Shown here one piece after another: positions 28,566-40,057 of a DNA stretch of 64,000 nt. A program made the position numbers and the translations under genes. Below the pieces are notes generated by a model that saw only the letters and a list, made by a program, of their open reading frames with translations, was not told the DNA's origin and did not search any database. Numbering within the stretch: position 1 is the stretch's first letter; each line of letters opens with the position of its first letter. The stretch spans positions 11,222,001 to 11,286,000 of the forward strand of contig OY292280.1 of assembly GCA_958496175.1 (NCBI GenBank), written 5' to 3'. Source of the stretch: Sisyra terminalis (lineage: Eukaryota > Arthropoda > Insecta > Neuroptera > Sisyridae).

Positions 28566-29969
28566 TTAATTTACGATTTTTTCACGCCACTGGTTCACAC
28601 GACTGATGATTTCTTCCATGTGGTTGATACGATTTTGGCGATTATTCGGATTTCGCTTTGCCCAGTAGTCATCAAAATCTTTGAGAGCCGATTGCGTTAA
28701 ATTTAGCGAAGATCCCAATGTAATTTGATTATCGGAACAATGTCCCGAATTGTCTTCCTCCATATTTGGATGGGGTGGACTACTTTTGGCTCTTTGGCTG
28801 GTGTTTTCCGATTGTTCATGGTTCAACGTAGCTTTCTCGGCCAGAAAATCGGCTAGAAGTGATTCCCGGAAACTGGCGACCAGAAGAATCGCCGATTCGT
28901 ATTCCTCGGCGGGCATTACTTCTTCAGGTGCGTCGATTTGAGTTGATGTTGCTAGTGGTTGAAAGTCTTTATTTGGTGCATTTTTGAATATTCCTTTTCG
29001 GTAAAACTTGTCAGTGATTTTCTTACAGCGATTACCAAAATTGGGGTCAGCCAGTAGTTGTTGCATTTGAATAAAGTCGGTTTCGACTGGTTTTAGACTA
29101 TCCAAAACTGGTTCGTAGGTTGGAACATTGGGATTCGGTGGTTCCAGAACACGATTTTCTGGGGTTACCGTATTTGATTGGGTAACAGGAGTCAAAGGGG
29201 TTTTCGGAACAGTTTTCATTCCAGATTTGTTCCGAATATTACGTTTCACGATTTTAGAACGTCTTCTGATAAATTGAGTCGGAGCAAAATCTTCATCATC
29301 ATCAAATTGGTCATCACTTGCTTTTGTAAGATCTGTCGCTTGATTTTCTTGATTTTCCTTAACTTCCGCATCGTACACTACCATTTGCATTTGATTTTGG
29401 GGTTTATCCGCAGGTTTTTTGTTCACACCGCCGGAAACACTTGGCCGTTGCGGAAAATGTGCATCGATTTTAGTTTGCTTTTTGTCCGCCAACTTTTCCG
29501 GATCGTCTCTTTTCTTTTCCGGAAAAAGTTTCTGGCAGAAGTACGACTTAATCCCTTTGTTCAATATCAACCATGTTTGTTCCTTGCTTATAGTTTTCCT
29601 CAGAGTAGAATACCTTCTTCGCGTTTCCCGAATCAATTTTTGGGCTTCGATTAGCTGGGTGTTGAGATCTCCCATTGTGTTTAAATCCAAAAGGATACTA
29701 GCAACGTCTTTCGACTCATAATTCACTGAATCACTAGGAACTTTGATAACAATCCCCACATTCGCCTTCGAATTCTCATCCTCGTTTTCCATCGTTGCCG
29801 ACGTATTCATTTTCTCGTAAATTTTTGAAGTTTTCAGACGCCAATTGTTATAGGTAACGACAGGAAGTTTCTCGATTCGAAAAGTTCTTTTTCGCGAAAA
29901 CTTAAACGAAAATAGCGCACTGTTATTACGCGTCCAGGTACCAAAACGCATGGTATCCTTTCGCAACAA
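28566..29969 (-). CDS. Single-exon gene of unknown function with PIP-box-like motif
   Basis: An uninterrupted frame of 467 codons; I do not recognise the family. If translated from the first ATG (29969) the first 53 residues are basic and could be 5' UTR. The ATG at 29810 (MNTSATMENED) has the better AAA-ATG context and would give 414 residues. Visible features (numbering from the first ATG): an amphipathic, probably helical stretch near residues 90-130; QTKIDAHF at 165-172, which fits the PCNA-interacting pattern Q-x-x-I-x-x-aromatic-like; an acidic run DDDED near 220 followed by a basic stretch RRRSKIVKRNIR; Ser/Pro- and Gln-rich low-complexity sequence; and a C-terminal charged helix. Codon use is less AT-biased than the flanks, which supports a real gene. 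It lies tail-to-tail with yorkie. A nuclear, replication-linked role is only a guess from the PIP-like motif and basic patch. Confidence 0.75.
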   Translation of the reverse strand: MLRKDTMRFGTWTRNNSALFSFKFSRKRTFRIEKLPVVTYNNWRLKTSKIYEKMNTSATMENEDENSKANVGIVIKVPSDSVNYESKDVASILLDLNTMGDLNTQLIEAQKLIRETRRRYSTLRKTISKEQTWLILNKGIKSYFCQKLFPEKKRDDPEKLADKKQTKIDAHFPQRPSVSGGVNKKPADKPQNQMQMVVYDAEVKENQENQATDLTKASDDQFDDDEDFAPTQFIRRRSKIVKRNIRNKSGMKTVPKTPLTPVTQSNTVTPENRVLEPPNPNVPTYEPVLDSLKPVETDFIQMQQLLADPNFGNRCKKITDKFYRKGIFKNAPNKDFQPLATSTQIDAPEEVMPAEEYESAILLVASFRESLLADFLAEKATLNHEQSENTSQRAKSSPPHPNMEEDNSGHCSDNQITLGSSLNLTQSALKDFDDYWAKRNPNNRQNRINHMEEIISRVNQWREKIVN

Positions 29970-30660
29970 TAGAACTATTCAATTCCGTTCCTTTCGAATT
30001 CGTATTCTCGACTGAATTCTCCAAATAACGTTGCAGTTCTTCTTATGTAATTTCTTAAATAAACGCCCCTTATACTTATTGTATCCTTTTTTGATTTGCA
30101 TTAAGAAGGAAAGAAGGAAACATTGTTTTGACTAGCTGGTCCCCTTCTTGAGAATAGTTTTATGATCTACACTTACAAGTAAGTATCTTACACACTACTA
30201 CTAGAATACTTGCTTCACATATATACCCTCATTGGTTTCCAGCGGCTCCAGCATTGAATTTATTCAAAAACAATCGAAACATTCTTGTTCCTTTTATTAA
30301 ATTATGTATTCCATTAAAATATTAAACATATATTTCCCTTTCAGTAAGTTCAATTAATTCCCAATTTTGTATCACTTTTCACATGTTTAAAATGCAACAA
30401 TTTGGGTTAAAACCATTCAGCAACAATGAAAACTATCCACTTCTTAAGTTCGATTGGATGCACCGGAAAATGAACCATTAACGTTTAGCAAGAACTAAAA
30501 TATTAATAGATATTTTTTGACCAAAATCGGGTAAAAATATTGCAAAATATTCACAAAATTAGCCGAGTATTAAACCCCTTTACAATTGAGTTAATGCATT
30601 AAAAGCTTATCACTTAGTACGAGTTAGATCAGAACAATACTAATGTAGTTGTAAAAGTGT
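29970..30660. other. Presumed promoter side of the unknown gene, then spacer
   Basis: The first 80 bases are less AT-rich and may hold the 5' UTR of the minus-strand gene. The rest is AT-rich with nothing recognised. Confidence 0.35.
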
Positions 30661-31110
30661 ATAATCAAAATAAGATTTTTTCGCTGACTTTGAACAGTTA
30701 TACTGTGTATACAATATATAAAATAAATTGCAGTCCAATTTATGTAGTATAATTTAATATAATAATATATAAAAATCATACCACCAACATAAATTTGAAC
30801 AGAAATTCAAACAAAAATATTTGTGACGTATTGCCCAGATACGTATTTCGATTGCCAAACGATCTTCCTCAGTGGTCATCAAGTAGTTTGGATCACTCCG
30901 TAACTGCTTTGTGATGATTCACAAAGCATTAAAGAATCAACAAAGAATCATCACAAAGCAGTTACGAAGTGATCCAAACTACTTGATGACCAATATTTTT
31001 GACTAATATTTTTGTTTGATCATCTGTTAATGGTATGATTTTTATATTTTATTATATTAAATTATACTACATAAATTGGACTGCAATATATTTTATATAT
31101 TGTATACACA
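30661..31110. mobile_element. Palindromic foldback element (family A, copy 4), right arm deleted
   Basis: Has the left outer TIR from AATCAAAATAAGA and ends ATTGTATACACA. The right arm has lost its hammerhead: CTTGATGACCA runs straight into ATATTTTTGAC near 30993. Confidence 0.8.
30830..30885 (-). ncRNA. Hammerhead ribozyme motif, one stem II mismatch
   Basis: Minus strand CTGAGGA (30872-30866) and GAAA (30849-30846) intact; stem II GATCGT/GGCAATC has one mismatch. Confidence 0.55.
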
Positions 31111-32229
31111 TTGTAAAAGTGGTTCAAAAATCGTGGATAACTCAAAAAGTAAGTAATCAAAAGGTATCAAAAAATTGCTTTTGAACTTTTGTTTTTCACG
31201 AATTACTAAATTCATAATTTAATTCCCATATGCTAATTGAGGTTCAATAGATACTAATTCCAGGAAATTAAGCAAATTTTCACCCTTTCCAGGGTGGAAA
31301 AAGATCTTTGCCCTGAATAGTTTGGCGCTGAATTCAAAAAACGCAAAGAACAATGTCAACAATAGGGTACACATCCTAGTGATTCCTTGATGTAATATAT
31401 TCCATATATTTTTGGATATCTTCAAAATTGAATCTTTAAGAAAATAATATAGGAAAATTCATTCATTTAGGAAGGTTTCTTCTAAATCGTAAGCATACTA
31501 GATTGTTTTTGATAAGTATGACGTATTTCGACTACCAGGATTCGCATGGGGCTTTAAATGTAATAAGTTCTACGGTTTTTATGGCGTAATATGGCATAAC
31601 TTTCTCTTTTGGTGATAAATTTTCATTATGAGTCGAATTATTTGCGATATAAATAAAATACAAAGTAGAAAATGCAACTTTGCCAGATTTGACGGTTTAA
31701 AAAGGGATGTAAGCCAATTATACTGATTAGGGTAATCTTTTAAATAAAAGGTTTCCAAATTTATTTGAAATATTGAGAAATAAACAATAAATAATTATAT
31801 TTTTATATCGTTATGTATATTTTCAACTATGAAATTCAACTGGGTATTTTTTTAAGCAAATTTGACCTCCGTAAGTTACTAGTATGTATATAATTGGGAT
31901 TAAAACTAAAGAGAACCAAACTATTGTTTTTAGTGCAACTATTTAATAGTGTTAAGATTTATTATATTTGGGATTCCTCTATTGAAATGATGAAAAAGGT
32001 ATTGATTTTCGAATATCAAAATCACCATATGCAATTATAAAAAAAAATTGATAATAAATGAAGTATATTTTAAGTAGATAACTTTAATAACAGGCCAAAT
32101 GTAAATAAAAATCAAATATAATCAAAATATACTAATAAAATTCATCAAAAATCAATCGTTTGCCACAAATAAGTAATAAAACAAACAATATTCGTCAAAA
32201 CATAGCGCAATTAGTGTAAAACGAATATT
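31111..32229. other. Intergenic spacer with a half MITE
   Basis: Around 31600-31715 there is a remnant of the AACGTTGC family (AATGCAACTTTGCCAGATTT, then GACGGTTTAAAAAGG). Otherwise nothing is recognised. Confidence 0.4.
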
Positions 32230-34583
32230 AGAACGGTTCGGAATTTCAGAAAGCTCTTCGAAACTTTCTTTTGTTTAATTGTTGCAACAGCCAGCATAAG
32301 CTAACATTTCAACTGTCATAACTTTGCTGAAAACTTAGACAATAAGAAAATTTAAACTTTTTTGCTTTTTAAAATTTAATTTTCAAGTTTTGGCTATGAG
32401 AAGCAAAAAAAATCATTAAAATTGCTTTGGTAAAATGAAAATGTAAACAAATATGGTCATTCCCCTGGCGTGTTTATAGGACAAAAACATCTGTAAAAGG
32501 ACATTTGAACTATTTAATATATTTGCTGATGTATGGTATTTTAATAATTATTTGAAGGTTAAGTGTGAGTATATTTTTATATATTTTTTTTCGAATAGTA
32601 GAGGATTTACCATTGTTGAAATTGGAGAAGTGTTTTTTTTTTGTTTTTGTGGCTAGTAAATGATTGACTAATTGTTTTAAGTAGGCGTAAATATATACTA
32701 GAACGGTTCGGAATTTCAGAAAGCTCTCAAAACTTTCTTTTGTTTAATTGTTGCAATAGCCACCATAAGATTTCATTTCAATTGTCATAATTTTGCTGAA
32801 AACTTAAACAATTAAATTATTGAAACTTTTTTGCTTTTTAAATTTGAATTTTCAAGTTTTCGCTATGAAAAGCAAAAAAAATCAATTAAAATTGCTTTGG
32901 TAAAATGAAAATGTAAACAAATATGGTCATTCCCCTGGCGTGTTTATAGGACAAAAACATCTGTAAAAGGACATTTGAACTATTTAATATATTTGCTGAT
33001 GTATGGTATTTGAATAATTATTTGAAGGTTAAGTGTGAGTATATTTTTATATATTTTTTTTCGGGTAGTAGGAGGATTTACCATTGTTGAAATTGAAGAA
33101 CTGTTCTTTTTTTTGTTTTTGTGGCTGGCAAATGATTGACTAATTGTTTTAAGTAGGCGTAAATATATACTAGAACGGTTCGGAATTTCAGAAAGCTCTC
33201 AAAACTTTCTTTTGTTTAATTGTTGCAACAGCCACCATAAGATAACATTTTAACTGTCATAACTTTGCTGAAAACTGAAACAATTAAATTATTTAAACTT
33301 TTTTGCTTTTTAAAAATCAATTTTCAAGTTTTGGATATGAGAAGCAAAAAAAATAATTAAAATTGCTTTGGTAAAATAAAAATGTAAACAAATATGGTCA
33401 TTCCCCTGGCGTGTTTATAGGACAAAAACATCTGTAAAAGGACATTTGCACTATTTAATATATTTGCTGATGTATGGTATTTGAATAATTATTTGAAGGT
33501 TAAGTGTGAGTATATTTTTATATATTTTTTTTCGGGTAGTAGGAGGATTTACCATTGTTGAAATTGAAGAACTGTTCTTTTTTTTGTTTTTGTGGCTGGC
33601 AAATGATTGACTAATTGTTTTAAGTAGGCGTAAATATATACTAGAACGGTTCGGAATTTCAGAAAGCTCTCAAAACTTTCTTTTGTTTAATTGTTGCAAC
33701 AGCCACCATAAGATAACATTTTAACTGTCATAACTTTGCTGAAAACTTAAACAATTAAATTATTTAAACTTTTTTGCTTTTTAAAATTGAATTTTCAAGT
33801 TTTGGCTATGAAAAGCAAAAAAATCATTAAAAATTTCATTGGTGAAATGAAAATGCAAACAAATATGGTCACTCCCCTGGCGTGTTTATAGGACAAAAAC
33901 ATCTGTAAAAGGACATTTGCACTATTTAATATATTTGCTGGTGTATGGTATTTGAATAATTATTTGAAGGTTAAGTGTGAGTATATTTTTATATATTTTT
34001 TTTCGGGTAGTAGGAGGATTTACCATTGTTGAAATTGAAGAACTGTTCTTTTTTTTGTTTTTGTGGCTGGCAATTGATTGACTAATTGTTTTAAGTAGGC
34101 GTAAATATATACTAGAACGGTTCGGAATTTCAGAAAGCTCTCAAAACTTTCTTTTGTTTAATTGTTGCAACAGCCACCATAAGATAACATTTTAACTGTC
34201 ATAACTTTGCTGAAAACTAAAACAATTAAATTATTTAAACTTTTTTGCCTTTTAAATTTGAATTTTCAAGTTTTCGCTTTGAAAAGCAAAAGAAATCAAT
34301 TATAATTGCATTGGTAAAATGAAAATGTAAACAAATATGGTCATTCCCCTGGCGTGTTTATAGGACAAAAACATCTGTAAAAGGACATTTGCACTATTTA
34401 ATATATTTGCTGATGTATGGTATTTGAATAATTATTTGAAGGTTAAGTGTGAGTATATTTTTATATATTTTTTTTCGGGTAGTAGCAGGATTTACCATTG
34501 TTGAAATTGGAGAACTGTTTTTTTTTTTTGTTTTAGTGGCTGGCAAATGATTGACTAATTGTTTTAAGTAGGCGTAAATATTA
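32230..34583. repeat. Tandem array, five units of about 471 bp
   Basis: AGAACGGTTCGGAATTTCAG starts at 32230, 32700, 33172, 33643 and 34114, and the last unit ends near 34583, so units are 469-472 bp. Internal landmarks repeat in each unit, for example CCCCTGGCGTGTTTATAGG and TGATGTATGGTATTT. Units 2 to 4 are the most alike. No frame is shared by all units. The array lies about 460 bp upstream of the Ero1 start codon. Confidence 0.95.
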
Positions 34584-35043
34584 ATAAGAGTTGTCATTAT
34601 AGAGGTAATTAAGAGAATTATGTTTTACGTAGATTATTATTATACATAATGTACTGTGTTTTTTTAAATATTTTTGTTGTGTTAATTCAAGGTCAAGAAG
34701 AGCACGTTTTTATCGATCTGTCAAAAATCATATGTAGCGTACATGCAATGTCAAGTGGGGGTTTTATTTTAGCAAAATATGCGAATTTTTGACTTAAACC
34801 TGACGAAATGCTTTTGTGATTTGCTACGTTTCGGTCGGGTATTATTTGTGTACGTTGGGGTTGATTTTTGGGGGGTGGAAATTTGAAAAAAAAAAATTTG
34901 ACAGATGACCAATCGTCACCCATGTAAAACGACTACGTGTTTTATCATACATATGTGTTGTACCAATGAAATATACTTAGTTCGCTTCCAATTTCTAATC
35001 AGCGTTTAGTTCGATAGCAAATAGCTAGTTTAGTTTCAAATTA
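34584..35043 (+). promoter_or_regulatory. Ero1 upstream region
   Basis: Between the tandem array and the Ero1 ATG. Contains GATGACCAATCGTCACC (a CCAAT word) and ACGACTACGTGTT about 125 bp upstream of the ATG. These recall ER-stress promoter words, but the spacing does not fit a strict ERSE. No clear TATA box. Confidence 0.3.
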
Positions 35044-38000
35044 ATGACCAGTACAATGGCGTACACGGTTTTATCATTTATTGTTTTATTACTCACGGTT
35101 TTCACCTCGACCAATGGATTTTTCAACAACCCTACTTCACCGGAGAAAATCGAGGCTTGTTTTTGTCAGGTAATTATCTAGTTTTAGTGCTCACGAAAAA
35201 CCACTTAGGAAATTCTTTATTACAGTTACGAGGAGTGTTGGACGATTGCTCCTGCAACGTAGACACTGTCGACCATTTCAACAACGACCGAATCTATCCC
35301 AGGATACAAAGCCTTTTAGTAAACGATTACTTTAGATTCTACAAAGTCAATTTACACAAACCATGTCCATTTTGGTCGGACGATAGTCGGTGTGCTATTC
35401 GTTATTGTCATGTGGAACCATGCCACGAAAACGACATCCCATACGGTCTAAAAGACCTTAAAGAAAAGCCCCACGAAAAGTACACCCGCGAAATTGGATG
35501 TGGAGAAGACCACAACGAAGCGCTTGGCTATTTAAACAAAACCATAAGTCCAGCAGCATACGAAGAATTTGCTTTGTGGCAAAAATATGACGATGCCCAA
35601 GATAACTTTTGTATCAACGATAATGAAGAAGATTCCGAAGCGGAATACGTTGATTTGCTTCTAAATCCTGAACGATACACCGGCTATAAAGGCAAATCAG
35701 CACACCGCATTTGGAGGAGCATATACCAAGAAAATTGCTTTCGACCAAAGAAAAGCTTCAACACTCATATTTTAACAGAAAATGTCAACAATATGTGTCT
35801 AGAAAAACGGGTTTTCTATCGGGTTATATCTGGACTTCACGCTAGCATTAACATTCACCTTTGTTCTAAATACCTACTTTCAGGTATATACAAAATATTT
35901 TTACACTCTTTCTTCATTTTGCTTAAGGGGCATTCAAGCACCACATCTTTCCTTATTTTTACAATAAATTGGTTGTGTCCATATTAGGGTGATTTTTTTT
36001 TGACTTTTTTTGGTCCCATCGTGAAATTTTGTTGGAAATACCAAAAAAAAAATTCTCTGAAAGTTTGAGCCCTTAATATTAATTTTAAGTTCTCGACCAA
36101 GACGTGTAAAGATTTCCCATTGAAAATACACGGAAACTCTGATTTTTTATTTTTAAATTTCTATATCTCAGTGGCATTTCATGGGATCGCTTTTACCGAA
36201 GATGTTTTTTTCTCAGAATTAAACGCTCTACAAAAGTGCCCATTGCGACAAAGTCGTAACTCACACCGGTGAGGTAGTACGGGCCACTGAACCTGATTTT
36301 TCCATAAAATTCGCGTTTTTTTGCATTTATCTCGTAAATAACGAGAGCTACGGAAAAATTATAAATGAAAAACTTGTAGAGAATTTGATTTTCTACAAAA
36401 AAGGTCCTGTAGACCAAATCGCTAAGATCAATTTTAAACGAGATATTAAGCCTTGAATTGATTTTTCTGTGAAATTTTTGCCGATCATTGATTTATAGTT
36501 TAAATCAATTGCTTTCGGGTGAAGGTCCTTTCTGAAAAATAATTTTGTATTGTGTTTCTTATCAATTATACTAACACTAGGGTAACTTACAACAAATGTC
36601 GCATTCGTATGGTCTTTCCCCACTGTAAAAAAAACGCGAATTTTATGGAAAAATCAGGTTCAGTGGCCCGTACTACCTCACCGGTGTGAGTTACGACTTT
36701 GTCGCAATGGGCACTTTTGTAGAGCGTTTAATTCTGAGAAAAAAACATCTTCGGTAAAAGCGATCCCATGAAATGCCGCTGAGATATAGAAATTTAAAAA
36801 TAAAAAATCAGAGTTTCCGTGTATTTTCAATGGGAAATCTTTACACGTCTTGGTCGAGGACTTAAAATTAATATTAAGGGCTCAAACTTTCAGGGATTTT
36901 TTCTTTTTGGTATTTCCAACAATATTTCACGATGGGACCAAAAAGAAAGTAAAAAAAAATCACCCTAATCCATATTTTACATAATTTTATTTATTTTTAG
37001 TAGGAAAGTGGACAAGAAATACTTCATATTAAGAAGCCTGATGAAGGTCTAATAAAAGACCGAAACTTGTCGCAAAATTAATAATTAGTACATGGATCTA
37101 CATCCTTTCTTGTCCACTTTCCTACTAAAAATAAATAAAACTTATTTTTACATTTCGTTACTTGAAATGCTTTAAAAATCTACTCAATGCCCCACATGAT
37201 TATGTAGTTCGTAATTATATTCTCTTTTTGTTAGGATTTTTGTACTATACGTTTTATCGGTTTCCCGACTTCTTCAGGTACTAATATAATTCCTCATAAC
37301 ACAATTTTACTGTCAATTACAACAGTTGGAAGACAGACTGGTATACGAAACCTACCCATTCAGGAAAGGCTACTAAATTACAAATCAAATCATCATAAAG
37401 AAGTCAGGAAACTGATAAAAAAAAATCGGTGTGTGTACTTATGTACATGTGTAGGAAGTTATACTTCTTTGGTATAGTGAAAAAGATGTTTTCAATCCAT
37501 TGCCGTAACCTTTTCCCAGTTATAAAGGGTTTGTGACAACTAGAAAATGGTACAATTATAAAAAAAAAGTTGTTTTTAATATCACAATACATAATAAACA
37601 AACGTGTTGCGGCAGACATGGACAAAGAATATTCAGTTTAAACTCATCAATTTTTTTGGAATACAAATATAATCATTATTATCTCAAATTTGAACTATCA
37701 TGTCATTTATTTCAACTGTTACTTCGATTTTATTCAATCGTTAATTTTTGCTATTTGTCAACTGTGTCAGTGTTGGGCTGTGAATATTTCACGGAACGTT
37801 ACTGGTATTCAAATAAATGATTAAACAGTCAATTATGTATGTATACAGTTGTCTGTTTGTACATTTGGTATAAGCTTGGATCAGGAACGTCGAAATTTGA
37901 GAACTGTTTCAAATTGTTTCGTAATTATTTCTTCCCGTATTGTTCACTCGAATTTGTACGTAAATTTTGACATATGCCAGAAATGAAGAAGCGACGATTA

Positions 38001-39892
38001 TTTTTAAATATGTATTATCAAATATATATAACAGAACATAAAAATTAAACAGTTCAATAATGCGACAATAAATATTACCTAAGTATATTTTTCATTTCGC
38101 AAATGTTTTGGACTTTCCTTACATTAATAATAATACATCATAGTTGTTCACAAATTTTTTTCCATAAAAAAGTAAACTTTATTTAGAAAATTTGGTTCAA
38201 GTTCATTTTAGCACACCCACAATCTGGCAACGTTGCATTTTCGAGTTTGTTTTTAATTTAATTCGCGATTTAATCGGTCCATAATAAAAATTTAGCCACA
38301 AAAGAGAGAATTATACCATATTAGAATTAAATCATCAAAAAAATCGCGAATTCAATTAAAAAAAAGTCGAAAATGCAATGTTGCCAGATTGTGGGTGTGC
38401 TAAAATAGACTTGAGCCGAAACTTTAATTTTACGTATTACAATATAAATACAAATTTGAAAATAACCGTCGCTTCTTCAATTCTGGCATATGTCAAAGTT
38501 TACGTACAAATTGTATTCGAGTGAACAATACGTACAGGAAGAATTACGAAACCATTCGAAATAGTTCTCTTCAGTTCTGAAAATTTCGACGTTTCTGATC
38601 CAAGCTTATACATTTTACAGTCATTTTGATTTCATTCAATCAATTGTCAATTTTTACCATTTATCAATTGTGTCAGTATTGGAAGGTGAATATTTCACGG
38701 AAGTTACTAGTTGTGTATTAATATGGATATTGTTTAAACTAAAATTTGAAAATATGTAGGTCGAATATATCTATGTTCCAAATAAAAAATACAAGTGACT
38801 TTTAGCCTTTTGTAAACTTCGTATATGGTTCGGGATTGTTCGGGACAATTGAGTCCGGTTCGTTTGAGTTTGAAGGTTGAGTCCGCTTCCGACAAACGAA
38901 AAATATGCAAGCACTGAAATAGACTCAATAGTCTTTTAGTGGTTGCAGTACTATGCAAATCGCTCTCAAAAATCGACCAGCTTTCAGCTGTCGTAGCGTC
39001 GTTGTTTTATTACGCCCCTTGAGAAGTATAACTTCAAAAAATCCTAGAAAGACGAGGATATAAATAATTACTAAACTATGGAAAAGAACTATCAAGTTAT
39101 TAAATAGTTACAATGTTTTTGTTTTGTAGAAAAGAAAGATTTTACGTTTGTTCCAAATGGGGAATGGGGTCCAAATAACGATGAGTTTCGTAGACGGTTT
39201 CATCCGGCGGAAACGAACGGCGAGGGGCCACAATGGCTCCGAAACTTATACTTCATTTATTTACTAGAATTACGGGCACTAGCCAAAGTGGCGCCGTACT
39301 TAGCCAATGAAAAATTCTTCACGGGAAACTCCCAAGCCGATCTGGACGTGCGGGACGCCGTTTTTGACTTTTTAAGCGTCGTTCAGTAAATAGCCCGTTT
39401 TTAGCTGCATTTGAAAAATCGCTATGAATGGATCTTATTTTTCAGATCTTTTCCGGAACATTTCAACGAAAGTTCGATGTTCAACAATGGGAACAATCCG
39501 AATAAGCTTAAGGAGGAATTTCGGCTGCATTTTCAAAATATTTCTCGAATTATGGACTGTGTCGGCTGTGATAAATGCAAATTATGGGGAAAACTACAGG
39601 TTTTACTCTTTTTTTTTAAAAATTTTTATGATTTTATTTGTTATGTATCATTAGGTGCATGGATTGGGTACTGCATTGAAAATTTTGTTTTCTGGAAAAT
39701 TTGATATTGGTACAAATACGATTGAAACCAAAAGAAAATTCCAACTAGATCGAAGCGAAATTGTTTCATTATTTAATGCCTTTGGACGGTAAATTTATAA
39801 AAAAAAAAATATTCCAAAGTTATCAATGGTTTTTTTCCAGGTTATCGACGAGTATTTACGAGCTTGAAGAGTTTCGAAGATTGGGTGTTTAA
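35044..39892 (+). CDS. Ero1: Endoplasmic reticulum oxidoreductin 1
   Basis: Flavin-dependent thiol oxidase that reoxidises protein disulfide isomerase in the ER lumen. Exons: 35044-35169, 35226-35883, 39130-39385, 39446-39599, 39655-39788, 39841-39892, together 1380 nt or 459 residues plus stop, the usual size. The N-terminus is a signal peptide ([10 protein letters not shown] core). [19 protein letters not shown] and [16 protein letters not shown] follow; CAIRYC is the outer shuttle Cxxxx[17 protein letters not shown] is the conserved FAD-side helix, and [14 protein letters not shown] in exon 4 holds the inner active-site CxxC. The protein ends in [24 protein letters not shown], as in other Ero1 proteins. 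Intron 2 (3.25 kb) is packed with palindromic elements; the others are 52-66 bp. An ATAAA-type polyadenylation word lies about 30 bp after the stop. The gene converges on the PH-domain gene, with 165 bp between stop codons. Confidence 0.97.
35985..36967. mobile_element. TAGGGTGA foldback transposon carrying a zinc-finger gene fragment
   Basis: Ends TAGGGTGATTTTT and AAATCACCCTA, with arms of about 340-500 bp that mirror each other. Flanked by GTCCATAT (35977-35984) and ATCCATAT (36968-36975), an 8-bp duplication with one change. The centre holds a captured fragment (36504-36624). TIR and 8-bp duplication suggest hAT-type mobilisation; there is no transposase. Confidence 0.9.
36504..36624 (-). 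pseudogene. Captured fragment of the ZAD zinc-finger gene
   Basis: CTTTCGGGTGAAGGTCC through TCTTTCCCCACTGT is nearly identical to 57239-57353 of the zinc-finger gene. It includes parts of two finger exons and the intron between them. The intron shows that capture was at the DNA level. Here it is truncated at its right side compared with the copy at 56119-56272 and lies in the Ero1 intron. Confidence 0.88.
36985..37140. mobile_element. 156-bp inverted-repeat element built around a hammerhead
   Basis: Perfect 35-bp inverted arms (36985-37019 and 37106-37140), starting TTTTATTTATTTTTAGTAGG on the left. They enclose one hammerhead. No other copy is seen in the window. Confidence 0.9.
37027..37083 (+). 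ncRNA. Type I hammerhead ribozyme motif
   Basis: CTGATGA 37038-37044, perfect stem II GGTCT/AGACC with loop AATAAA, GAAAC from 37072, then TT and the GTC triplet. Stem I is GC/GC, an internal loop and ATTAA/TTAAT. Confidence 0.82.
37240..37440. mobile_element. Decayed CTGAAGA-type hammerhead foldback
   Basis: Minus-strand CTGAAGAAGTCGGG near 37277-37264, with stem II TCGG/CCGA and stem I GTAC/GTAC but AAAA in place of GAAA. It faces a plus-strand AAGAAGTCAGGAAACTGAT near 37397. Same family as 17.65 kb. Confidence 0.5.
37869..38612. mobile_element. AAGCTTGGATCAG foldback element, copy 2, with nested MITE
   Basis: Reverse-orientation relative of 6962-7632, from TATAAGCTTGGATCAGG to TTCTGATCCAAGCTTATA. 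It is flanked by ~100-bp direct repeats (37700-37810 and 38615-38715, both containing GTGAATATTTCACGGAA), which suggests a larger duplication. Confidence 0.85.
38194..38417. mobile_element. AACGTTGC palindromic MITE
   Basis: Ends GGTTCAAGTT and ACTTGAGCC, flanked by GAAAATTT (38186-38193) and GAAACTTT (38418-38425). Confidence 0.85.
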
Positions 39893-40057
39893 CGTGGAAA
39901 CCATCGAACTTCAACTACGAAAATAAACTCGATTACGATACATCACATTAATTTTTAAGATATTTTGGTTTTTTGTAAATAAGAAAAATACTCTATTTAT
40001 ATATTTAAATGTTATTTTTTTTAAGAAATACATTAAAAAATTTATAGTATAAAAGAC

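Noticed and set aside
29178..29721. Plus-strand open frames of 100-158 codons
   Set aside because: They are antisense shadows of the unknown minus-strand gene with no codon-use support.
32230..34583. CRISPR-like array
   Set aside because: Units are ~471 bp with no short repeat-spacer structure, and the genome is clearly eukaryotic.
34394..34597. Minus-strand frame of 67 codons at the end of the 471-bp array
   Set aside because: The frame is not kept in the other four units.
36193..36623. Repeated open frames of about 75 codons (also near 52.7, 56.0, 56.4 and 58.8 kb)
   Set aside because: They are chance frames through the arms of TAGGGTGA foldback elements, present in both orientations, with no protein family match.
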